Shown: piece by piece, positions 57,224 to 64,000 of the stretch | How the letters are laid out: every line of letters starts with the position of its first letter | How positions within the stretch are numbered: the first letter of the stretch is position 1 | Assembly: GCA_004348925.1 (NCBI GenBank) | Contig: RCMX01000006.1 | Span: 584,326-648,325 of the forward strand | Direction: 5' to 3' | DNA: 64,000 bases | From: Actinomycetota bacterium | GTDB taxonomy: Bacteria > Actinomycetota > Coriobacteriia > Anaerosomatales > Anaerosomataceae | Program-made: the position numbers and the translations under genes | Notes under the pieces: model-generated | What the model was told of the DNA's origin: nothing | Databases searched by the model: none | Seen by the model: only the letters and a program-made list of their open reading frames with translations

Positions 57224-58173
57224 TGGAGCTGAAACGAATCGCGGAAGGACTCACCGTCATCGCTGTCGGACTGGTCTTCCTGGGGAACACGTTCGGCGTG
57301 ATTCCCTGGGGGGTGTGGTGGAATATCCTGTCGCTGTGGCCGCTGCTGCTGATCTCGGCGGGCATCGATGTCATCGGCCGGGGTACCGACAACACCTGGT
57401 TGCGGGTGCTTTCGAGTCTGCTCGTGATAGCCGGTCTTGCGTGGGGTGTCTTCGCGATGCCCACGAACGGCGGCAGCTGGAGCCCCTGGGGACCGTTCGT
57501 GCTCACGCCGATGTCCTCCTCGGCCAATGCCGAGCCGTTCGACAACTCGACGCGGCATGATCCGAACGTGGTCACGGGCGTCGCTCGAGTGAGTGGCGGC
57601 GTCGGAACACTGACCATCGCCGATGGGTCTGACCTGGTCAGCGCGTCCGGTGAAAGCCCGTTCAAGCCCGTCTTCGACGTGAGCTCGTCCCCCAAGGGCG
57701 CGGACGTCACGGTCGGGATGGGGAACGGCAACTGGGTCGCCCCGCGCGACAACGCGCGACTTGACGTGAAGCTGGATCGCGCGGTGACCTGGGATCTTAC
57801 GATCGACGGCGGTGTGAGTCAGATCGATGCGGACCTGAGCGAGCTGTCGCTCGCAGCCGTCATCGTCAAGGCCGGCGTCTCGAAGGGCATGCTCACGCTC
57901 GGCGCAGTCGATGCGAAGATGGCCGACGGTGGCGTGCCGGTGCTCGTCGACACAGGCGTCTCGACGTTCACGCTTCGTATCAAGGAGGGTGAGAACGTCC
58001 GCCTTCGCGTGGACAAAGGCCTCAGCTCGGTGACCAAGCCGGCCGGCCTCTCGTCGGTGAGGGAGAGCGGCGGCAAGGACGTGTACGTGACTGAAGGCTT
58101 CTCGGAGAACCTCGACTTCTGGGACATCACGCTCGACGCGGGCATCAGTACCGTTCGAATCGAGTTCTACTAG
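57223..58173 (+). CDS. LiaF-like envelope stress protein (DUF5668 helices plus toastrack beta domain)
   Basis: 316 residues. Four N-terminal helices (IAEGLTVIAVGLVFLGNTFG, WWNILSLWPLLLISAGIDVIG, LRVLSSLLVIAGLAWGVFAM) are followed by a repetitive beta-rich outside/inside domain (about 115-316) with periodic stretches such as GVGTLTIADG, GVSQIDADLSEL, GVSKGMLTLG, GVSTFTLRIKEG, GLSSVTKPAG, GISTVRIEFY. This is the toastrack fold of LiaF-like regulators, which restrain envelope-stress kinases. Coupled on both sides to PspC-domain genes. Confidence 0.85.
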   Translation: MELKRIAEGLTVIAVGLVFLGNTFGVIPWGVWWNILSLWPLLLISAGIDVIGRGTDNTWLRVLSSLLVIAGLAWGVFAMPTNGGSWSPWGPFVLTPMSSSANAEPFDNSTRHDPNVVTGVARVSGGVGTLTIADGSDLVSASGESPFKPVFDVSSSPKGADVTVGMGNGNWVAPRDNARLDVKLDRAVTWDLTIDGGVSQIDADLSELSLAAVIVKAGVSKGMLTLGAVDAKMADGGVPVLVDTGVSTFTLRIKEGENVRLRVDKGLSSVTKPAGLSSVRESGGKDVYVTEGFSENLDFWDITLDAGISTVRIEFY

Positions 58174-58181
58174 GAGGCATG

Positions 58182-58616
58182 ATGTCTGACGGACGCAACG
58201 AACAGAACGGGCCGCTTCTCATCATCGGTGGTGCGCTGGTGGTCGTCGGCGGCTGGCTGATGGCGAGGCAGTTCGGCTTTGTACCGGAGCCGCTCTACGC
58301 GGCGTGGGATCTTGTGCGGGCATCGCGCGGAGCGGTGGCGCTGGTGCTCATCGGTATCGTGGTGATCGTGCTCGCGGGGCGCGGAGCCAAGTTCACTATG
58401 CCCGCGAAGGGAACCAGGCTCTATCGTTCGCGCAGCGACAAGTGGGTCTCGGGTGTGCTCGGCGGACTCTCGAGGTACTTCGGTATCGATGCTGTGCTGC
58501 TGCGGGTGGCATTTCTTGCCCTGGTGTTCCTCGGCAACTTCGGATCGGCGATCGTGGCGTACATCATTCTGGCGATCGTGGTTCCCGAGGAACCCGCGAC
58601 CCCGCAGGTCGGGTAG
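58182..58616 (+). CDS. PspC domain protein with N-terminal LiaF-like membrane part
   Basis: 144 residues. Two helices come first (GPLLIIGGALVVVGGWLMARQFGF, VALVLIGIVVIVLAG) and the PspC domain last (about 77-140: LYRSRSDKWVSGVLGGLSRYFGIDAVLLRVAF). This is the same pair of modules as in 56684-57223 but in reverse order. I prefer the second ATG (58182), four bases after AGGAGG; the first (58179) is too close to it. The stop shares its last base with the next GTG start. Confidence 0.88.
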   Translation: MSDGRNEQNGPLLIIGGALVVVGGWLMARQFGFVPEPLYAAWDLVRASRGAVALVLIGIVVIVLAGRGAKFTMPAKGTRLYRSRSDKWVSGVLGGLSRYFGIDAVLLRVAFLALVFLGNFGSAIVAYIILAIVVPEEPATPQVG

Positions 58617-59548
58617 TGGGCGACGTGAGGACTGTCGGAGACTCGCCGCCGGTCACCCGTCCGGGTGACGTTGTCGACGCACACGTCCATATGTTCGCGC
58701 TGCCGCTCTTCCGCGAGTTCGTCGAGCGCGATCCGGACGCAAATCCGCGCTGGAAGAAGGCGCTCGAGGAGGGCAAGTTCGGTCGCAGGCAGGAGACGCT
58801 ACCGGATCTCGACGCTGCCGGGATGGCCGCATGGTACGCCGAGCGGCTTGACGACGCCGGCGTAGCGAAGGCCGTCGTGATGTCGGTGCTCCCGGACCTG
58901 CAGTACTCGCGCGACTTCATCGCGGCGTCGGGGGGCCGCGTGGCGGCGCTCTGCAATATCGACCCGCGCACGCCCGACGCGCCCGCGCTGTTGGAGCGCG
59001 AGATGGCGGCAGGCTTCAAAGGCGTGAAACTGCTTCCGGTGAATCGCTGTTTCAACCTCTCGGACCCGGCATGTCGTCCGTTCTTCGCAAGAGCCGCCGA
59101 GCTTGGTGCGTCCATCTGCATCCACTACGGCGTGACGGTCGACCCCACCGGCGACCTTCGCTACGCGGACCCGACGGACCTGTCGCCCGTGGCGCGCGAC
59201 TACCCCGACATGCCGTTCGTGATCGCGCACTTCGGCGCCGGGTACCTCCATGAGGCGCTCCGACTCGGCTACCAGTGCAAGAACGTGTCGTTCGACTCCT
59301 CGGGAACCAACAACTGGATGGATTACGACCCGCACGGCTACACACTTTCGCAGGTGTTCGACCGAGCGCTCACGGCGTTCGGTCCCGAGCGCGTGCTCTT
59401 CGGCACCGACTCGGGCACCACGGCGCAGTACCGGAAGTGGATCAAGTTCCAGCAGATTCGCACGCTCGAGGAACTCGGGCTTTCGGACCGCGACCGTGAT
59501 CTCGTGCTGCGCGGCAACGCCGTGCGCATCTACCGTCTGGATGACTGA
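58616..59548 (+). CDS. Amidohydrolase-2 family TIM-barrel hydrolase
   Basis: 310 residues. Metal ligands are visible: HxH in VDAHVHMFA, His in ICIHYG, His in VIAHFGAGY and Asp in FGTDSG, and GVKLLPVN lies in the barrel. Members hydrolyse or decarboxylate ring or amide substrates; the substrate here is unknown. The GTG at 58616 shares its first base with the PspC stop (TAGTG); another GTG at 58625 is possible. The end overlaps the methyltransferase start by eight bases. Confidence 0.88.
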   Translation: MGDVRTVGDSPPVTRPGDVVDAHVHMFALPLFREFVERDPDANPRWKKALEEGKFGRRQETLPDLDAAGMAAWYAERLDDAGVAKAVVMSVLPDLQYSRDFIAASGGRVAALCNIDPRTPDAPALLEREMAAGFKGVKLLPVNRCFNLSDPACRPFFARAAELGASICIHYGVTVDPTGDLRYADPTDLSPVARDYPDMPFVIAHFGAGYLHEALRLGYQCKNVSFDSSGTNNWMDYDPHGYTLSQVFDRALTAFGPERVLFGTDSGTTAQYRKWIKFQQIRTLEELGLSDRDRDLVLRGNAVRIYRLDD

Positions 59549-60377
59549 CGTGTTCGACGCGAAGCACAACGAGGAGCGCGAGTACGACGAGCTCGTGGAC
59601 TGGGACCGGCGGTTGACCCGCGAGGGCCCGTTCTTCCGAGAGCTCTTCTCGGCACACGGGGTCCGTTCTGTGGCCGACGTCGGCGCGGGCAGCGCACGTC
59701 ACGCGATCATGTTCGGCTCGTGGGGACTCGATGTGACTGCCGTCGATCCGAGTGAGGACATGCTTGCGCTCGCTCGCGAGAACGCCGAGGCTGCCGGCAG
59801 CGACCTGCGCATCATCGAAGGCGGCTTCGGGCAGCTGGCGGGGTTGCTCGGCGGGCAGGTCGACGCGGTCACCTGCACGGGCAACGCGCTCCCGCACGTG
59901 CGCTCGCTCGCGGGGTTGCGCGAGGCGCTTGAGGACTTCTCGGCCGCACTCAGGTCCGGTGGTGTTCTCGTGCTGCACTACCTGAATCACGAGCGGCTGA
60001 TCGCGCAACGCGTTCGCACCATGAGCCCCGTCTTCCGTGAGACCCCCGGCGGCGACAAGTTCTTCCTGCGGCTGCTCGACTACACGCCCGCGGGCGACGG
60101 CGTGCTGTTCGACTTCGTGACGGTGGTGCGCGATCCAGCGGTGCGCGTGGGCGCGCACACGATCGAGAGCTGGCCGAAGACGCTCGAGGCCGACCCGACC
60201 GGCGGCTGGACCCTGCGCACGCGACGCTCGCTTCACTTCGCGATGCCGCCGGCGCTCATCGCGGCCGAGCTTGCGCGCGCAGGATTCGACGACGTGCGCT
60301 TCCTCGGCGACCACACGGGTCGCGAGCTCGATGCCGGGAACGATGAATCGATGATCGTGACGGCGGTACGTCGCTAG
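59541..60377 (+). CDS. Class I SAM-dependent methyltransferase
   Basis: 278 residues. SAM-binding motif I VADVGAGSARHAIMFGSWGLDVTAVDPS (acidic end Asp), motif II/III VDAVTCTGNALPHVRS, and post-motif helix LRSGGVLVLHYLNHERL. It is of the Methyltransf_11/25 kind with a C-terminal substrate domain of about 110 residues. The methyl acceptor is unknown. It converges on maf with a four-base stop overlap. Confidence 0.88.
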   Translation: MTDVFDAKHNEEREYDELVDWDRRLTREGPFFRELFSAHGVRSVADVGAGSARHAIMFGSWGLDVTAVDPSEDMLALARENAEAAGSDLRIIEGGFGQLAGLLGGQVDAVTCTGNALPHVRSLAGLREALEDFSAALRSGGVLVLHYLNHERLIAQRVRTMSPVFRETPGGDKFFLRLLDYTPAGDGVLFDFVTVVRDPAVRVGAHTIESWPKTLEADPTGGWTLRTRRSLHFAMPPALIAAELARAGFDDVRFLGDHTGRELDAGNDESMIVTAVRR

Positions 60378-61045
60378 CGGACGAGCGAAGGGCCGAGAGC
60401 GCATCGACGGCCGAGCGCAGCATCGCAGGCGGCGACGGGCGATGTCAGGCCGTCGGGGGCGGCCGCGATGTCGCCGGAGGCGAGCGCCGCATGCAGGTGG
60501 CACAGCGGCATGCCCGCGACGTTCTGGTAGCACTCGTCAAGCGCCACCGACGCGAGGTGGTGCTCGATGTTGTACGCACCCGCGCATCCCATGAGCTCGC
60601 CCTTCTCGGCCCAGGCGTCGATATCGTCGTCGGAGAGCTTGCGCATCTGCACGCGGGTTGTCACCGCGAAGGTCCTGGGCGCGTCGGCGCCCGGCTCCAG
60701 AAAGGCGACACCGGTCACGACGTTGTGCGTGCGCCCCGAGAGCGCCCGCAGCATGGCGTACGCATCCTCTAGGTCCGTCGGTTTGCCGAGAACCTCGCCG
60801 TCCGCCACGACGATCGTGTCGAGCGCGAGCACCAGGCGCTCACGCTCTCCGGCCGTGCGGGCCGCCTGGGCCTTCTCGGCGGCGATGGAGGCGGCGAGTC
60901 GTGCGGGAATGGCAGCCAGCGGCGAGTCGAGCTCCTCCGGAGTGTCGACCGAGGTCACGTCGACGACGAGGCCGAGCCAGCCGACGAGCCGTCGCCGTCG
61001 CGGCGACGCGGACGCCAGCAGTATGCGTGCCGAAGAGGTCTCCAT
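60374..61045 (-). CDS. maf: Maf-family nucleotide pyrophosphatase
   Basis: 223 residues. Maf motifs: ILLASASPRRRRL near the start, LVLALDTIVVADGEVLGKP in the middle, and GCAGAYNIE. It hydrolyses modified or canonical nucleoside triphosphates (dTTP/UTP or m7GTP type) in house cleaning and is often linked to septum control. The last 30 residues extend beyond the usual Maf end. The ATG at 61045 is divergent to the HEAT-like gene (89 bases between). Confidence 0.92.
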   Translation of the reverse strand: METSSARILLASASPRRRRLVGWLGLVVDVTSVDTPEELDSPLAAIPARLAASIAAEKAQAARTAGERERLVLALDTIVVADGEVLGKPTDLEDAYAMLRALSGRTHNVVTGVAFLEPGADAPRTFAVTTRVQMRKLSDDDIDAWAEKGELMGCAGAYNIEHHLASVALDECYQNVAGMPLCHLHAALASGDIAAAPDGLTSPVAACDAALGRRCALGPSLVR

Positions 61046-61134
61046 GGGCGCGATGATAGCACCGGAGGGCGCTAGAGGGCATAATCAAAGACGGAGGGCG
61101 AGTCTCGGGTCATGGATGCGGGAGGATTTCTGGC

Positions 61135-63300
61135 GTGGCGGAAGCCAAGACATCAGGCGAGCGCGCACCGGCCGCCATCGAAGGCCTCGTGAAGCAGCTG
61201 CTGGTCACCTACAAGGCGGTCAAGCTCTATCCGCCGACAAGCACGATCCCACGCGAGAACGCGCGCGAGGTCGTGAGCGCGCTTCGGTTGCAGCTGCGTG
61301 AGCGTTCGGGTGTCCGGCTCGTGGTGGCGCGCGACGGGCTGTTCTTCGAGTCGCTGCCGATTCTTCCCGGGCAGCCGGCCTTCTCGGCCTTCGCACGCGA
61401 GTTCTACGGCCGCAAACTCTCGGACATCCGCTTCCATGCAGGCGTGAACGAGGAGGAAGTGACGGCGTTCCTCGGCGTGCTTCTGGAGAGCCCGGAGGAC
61501 ATCGAATCGGCGGGCGGCTTCGAAGCCCGTCTCTGGGATCGGAGCGTCGACGGCATCACCGTGAGCACGGTGTCGACGAAGATCGTGGACGCCGAGATCC
61601 CGGAGGACCTGGAGGAACTCCCGGTCGCCGGCGAGCCCTGGCCACCGGACACCGGGCGAATCGACGAGCTGCTCGGTGATCGCTTCGGCATCAAGCCTCG
61701 CGAGCAGCGGCTGCTGATGCGATTCGTCGCCAACCCCAGGCTGCTCAATCGGTACCTGGCCGACATCGCGCTCGCGCGGGCCGCTTCGGGACCGGCGGCC
61801 GCGCTTGCCGAGCGAGTCGCTACGATGGCCCGACTCGCGAACGGCGAGCTTGCCGAGGATCGCCACGCGCTCTTCCGGTCGATCGCCGAGGCGGTCATGG
61901 GACTCGACCCCGAGACCCGCCACCAGCTCCTCGTCGATCGCCTTCTCGCCGACGCCCGGATCGATGATGCGATCGCGGAGGTCATTCGGCAGCTCGATCT
62001 CAACGAGGTCTGCAGTGCGCTCGCCGAGGGACTCGGTCCCGACCCGGTCAGCCGCGACGGCATCTCGCGCGCGCTGCGCAATCTGGCGCTCATCTCGATG
62101 GCGGCCAAGGACGACGTCTCCGCAGCTGCGCGGCAGGCGCTGGCAGCAGCAGGCCTTGCGACCCCTGAGGTCGATCAGATCATCGAACAGGCGCTGCCAA
62201 CCCACATCCATGTGGTGCGCGAGACCAAAGAGACGAAGGACGAGGAGATCGACAGCGTGCTCAAGCTGATCGACCTTGCCCCCTCGCGGGATCTTGCGAG
62301 TGACGAGAACGATCCGGAGTTGCGCGCGCTGCGAGAAGAAGCGCTCGCGAACGTCTCCGACGGGGAGGTCATCGCCGCCCTCGTGACGCTTGCCACGCTC
62401 GAGCGGAGATCCGACGTGTTCGGATCGATCCTCGCGATCGTCGAAGACAACCTTGGCATGCTGATCGAGTGGGGCGACTTCGAGATCGCCGCTGATGCTG
62501 CTACGGCGCTTCTCGCGCTCTCGAACGAGGACGACCTGGCTGCACCGCAGCGGGAGCGCGTGCTCCAGGTGCTCAAGAGCCTGGCGGAGCCGAAGCAGAT
62601 CCGGCTGATCGCCCGGGCCATGCGGGTGTTCTCGGCAGACTCGCCGGAGCATGCGACATGCCGCAGGCTCCTGAGCGTACTCGGCGGACAGACGATCGAC
62701 TCACTGCTCGAGGTGCTTGCCGATGAGCCGGACATGTCCGCACGCAAGGCGCTCGTCGATCTGGTGACCGACCTGGCGCCCGGCCACGTGCAGCGGCTTG
62801 GAGAGCGTGTGAGCGACCCCCGCTGGTACTTCGTCCGCAACGTCGTCAGCATCCTCGGCTCGACGAGGGGTGCCGATACGCTTCCGTTCCTCGAGCGCAC
62901 GCTACGTCACAACGATGCGCGTGTGCGGCGCGAGACGATCCGAGCGCTCTCCAACATCCGGGACCGCATGGCCGATGAGATGCTGGCGGCTTCGCTCGGC
63001 GATTCGGATGCGCAGAACGTGCAGCTTGCCGCCCGCTACCTCGGTGTGGTCGGCGCACGCGGTGCAGCGCAGGCGCTCATGGCCGTCGCCCGCGGTGATG
63101 GCCGAGGCAATCGCGATGTGCCGCCTCGCGTGGAGGCCATCGAGGCGCTTGGACGCATCGGCGCTACCGAGGCGATCCCGCTGTTGACCGACCTTGCCGG
63201 GCGCCGCGCGATTCTGCGGTCCGGTCGCGTGAAGGAGATCCGCACCGCTGCGGAATCCGCGCTCGCCGCCATCGCCGAAGCTGCGAACGGGGGTGTGTGA
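61135..63300 (+). CDS. HEAT-repeat-like protein with N-terminal 'LYPP' module (cassette 2)
   Basis: 721 residues, soluble. The N-terminal module (about 8-150) reads TYKAVKLYPPTSTIPRENAREV ... ARDGLFFESLPI ... LSDIRFHAGVNEEEVTAFLGVLLESPEDIESAGGFE, matching the cassette 1 protein. A helical body follows. The last 170 residues are clear HEAT-like pairs (DPRWYFVRNVVSILG, NDARVRRETIRALSNI, DAQNVQLAARYLGVVG, RVEAIEALGRIG). No catalytic motif. GGGAGGA lies seven bases before the GTG. The stop overlaps the next start by one base (TGATG), exactly as in cassette 1. Confidence 0.78.
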   Translation: MAEAKTSGERAPAAIEGLVKQLLVTYKAVKLYPPTSTIPRENAREVVSALRLQLRERSGVRLVVARDGLFFESLPILPGQPAFSAFAREFYGRKLSDIRFHAGVNEEEVTAFLGVLLESPEDIESAGGFEARLWDRSVDGITVSTVSTKIVDAEIPEDLEELPVAGEPWPPDTGRIDELLGDRFGIKPREQRLLMRFVANPRLLNRYLADIALARAASGPAAALAERVATMARLANGELAEDRHALFRSIAEAVMGLDPETRHQLLVDRLLADARIDDAIAEVIRQLDLNEVCSALAEGLGPDPVSRDGISRALRNLALISMAAKDDVSAAARQALAAAGLATPEVDQIIEQALPTHIHVVRETKETKDEEIDSVLKLIDLAPSRDLASDENDPELRALREEALANVSDGEVIAALVTLATLERRSDVFGSILAIVEDNLGMLIEWGDFEIAADAATALLALSNEDDLAAPQRERVLQVLKSLAEPKQIRLIARAMRVFSADSPEHATCRRLLSVLGGQTIDSLLEVLADEPDMSARKALVDLVTDLAPGHVQRLGERVSDPRWYFVRNVVSILGSTRGADTLPFLERTLRHNDARVRRETIRALSNIRDRMADEMLAASLGDSDAQNVQLAARYLGVVGARGAAQALMAVARGDGRGNRDVPPRVEAIEALGRIGATEAIPLLTDLAGRRAILRSGRVKEIRTAAESALAAIAEAANGGV

Positions 63301-64000
63301 TGGTCGACGACTCCTCCCCGGACATCATTCGTGAAGCGGCCGGCGCCCTTGGCGCCGACTTCACGCGCGATGTGATCACCGATGCCAGTGGGAACCCCGC
63401 GGGACCCACGGCCGCATTCTCGGCCAAGCAGGTGCGGCGCGCGCGAGACGTGCTCGCCAGACTCTATGCGCTTCGACGGGCCGAGCGATTCTACCCGCAG
63501 GAGCATCCCGCCGTCGGACAGGCGATCGACGAGTTCGCGGCTGTTCTCGGCCACTTCCACGACGAGGGCGTCGATGTGCCGCTCACGTTCTTTGAGGACG
63601 AGCTGCTGCTCGGACAGCAGCTCCTTGCCGAGGACAGCGTGCTGTTCGACCAGCTGATCCGCGACATGACGGCGATCGGTGCGGGCAACGTGGTGTTCCG
63701 TCAGGGCGTGAAACGGGGCGAGATCCAGCGCTTCGCGAAGATCATCAGCACCGATCCCGAGGATGTCGTCGCCCGGGGTGGGGTAGCCGCGATGGTGGTC
63801 GCAGCCGGGCTCGAGCACATCACGGTCAGCGACGTGGCGGTCTACCGTGAACCTGCAGAGATCAGGCAGGAGGACAGCGGCAAGCTGGCGCGTGCAGCGT
63901 ACTCGAACGCGCTGGAGCTCATGCGAGAGCTTGAGCGGCTGATCCGCTCGAGCCAGGTCATCAACGTGCCGCGCGTGAAGGGCACCGTTCGAAGCCTGAT
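63300..64000 (+). CDS. 'LYPP'-module protein, N-terminal part; probable HD-GYP protein (3' end outside window)
   Basis: 233 codons are open from the ATG at 63300 to the end of the window, without a stop. After about 45 residues the shared module appears: LRRAERFYPQEHPAVGQAIDE ... FFEDELLLGQQLL ... NVVFRQGVKRGEIQRFAKIISTDPEDVVARGG ... ITVSDV. The following AYSNALELMRELERLIRSS and VPRVKGTVRSL correspond to the linker before the HD-GYP domain in 51925-53247 (ALYKRLLGVLRTLTARIQQ, GEAGMVVEGILARL). By this match and gene order I expect an HD-GYP domain just outside the window. Confidence 0.8.
   Translation, partial: MVDDSSPDIIREAAGALGADFTRDVITDASGNPAGPTAAFSAKQVRRARDVLARLYALRRAERFYPQEHPAVGQAIDEFAAVLGHFHDEGVDVPLTFFEDELLLGQQLLAEDSVLFDQLIRDMTAIGAGNVVFRQGVKRGEIQRFAKIISTDPEDVVARGGVAAMVVAAGLEHITVSDVAVYREPAEIRQEDSGKLARAAYSNALELMRELERLIRSSQVINVPRVKGTVRSL

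Overview
The window is high-GC DNA (by eye well above 60% G+C) that is densely packed with genes. Many starts are GTG and many neighbouring genes overlap by 1-20 bases. Cell-wall-binding type 2 repeats, GbsR and PadR regulators, PspC and LiaF-like envelope genes and a cyclic-glucan-synthase-like giant point to an Actinomycetota lineage of the Coriobacteriia type. This assignment is an inference from gene content, not from a marker tree.

Layout. 1-7.6 kb: the 3' part of gyrA, an MFS permease, a HAD phosphatase, a MacAB-type tripartite exporter set, a bifunctional-nuclease-family protein and tRNA-Ile(GAT). 7.7-11.3 kb: a soluble six-PAS histidine kinase and a small anchored protein. 11.4-16.8 kb: a GbsR-controlled ABC-2 exporter operon that ends in an unlisted 44-residue membrane peptide, then a divergent PadR/HAAS pair with a clear promoter and palindromic operator. 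16.8-21.6 kb: a baeRF3 protein, a broken PEBP lipoprotein gene, a secreted subtilisin with three cell-wall-binding repeats, and a Gfo/Idh/MocA dehydrogenase. 21.7-30.5 kb: one 2916-codon cyclic beta-1,2-glucan synthase-like gene. 30.6-34.5 kb: a rhodanese-thioredoxin lipoprotein gene with an in-frame TGA at the redox site, a structured non-coding stretch, a membrane histidine kinase and tRNA-Ala(TGC). 34.6-42.2 kb: a DUF454 protein, an APC permease, a glutamine amidotransferase, a second ABC-2 exporter operon, an EamA permease and acylphosphatase. 42.3-51.9 kb: a kinase-like protein without its phospho-acceptor His, an Fe-S protein, a CxxCH micro-protein, hemolysin III, USP, a molybdopterin lipoprotein, GGDEF-EAL and a flavin reductase. 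51.9-64 kb: two copies of a HEAT-like plus HD-GYP-type gene pair, flanking a CorC/PspC/LiaF-like envelope cluster, an amidohydrolase, a methyltransferase and Maf.

Three themes stand out. (1) Sec: the UGA at 31113 lies exactly where thioredoxins have the first Cys of WCxxC, is followed by an intact thioredoxin half in the same frame, and has a SECIS-like hairpin with a GGUC loop 19 nt downstream. This is a probable extracytoplasmic selenoprotein. (2) Signalling: three related PAS histidine kinases, one with Ala at the His position, plus GGDEF-EAL and HD-GYP proteins suggest active phospho-relay and c-di-GMP control. (3) A shared N-terminal module of about 130 residues with an 'LYPP'-type motif occurs in four proteins of two duplicated two-gene cassettes. 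I do not recognise it as a named system.
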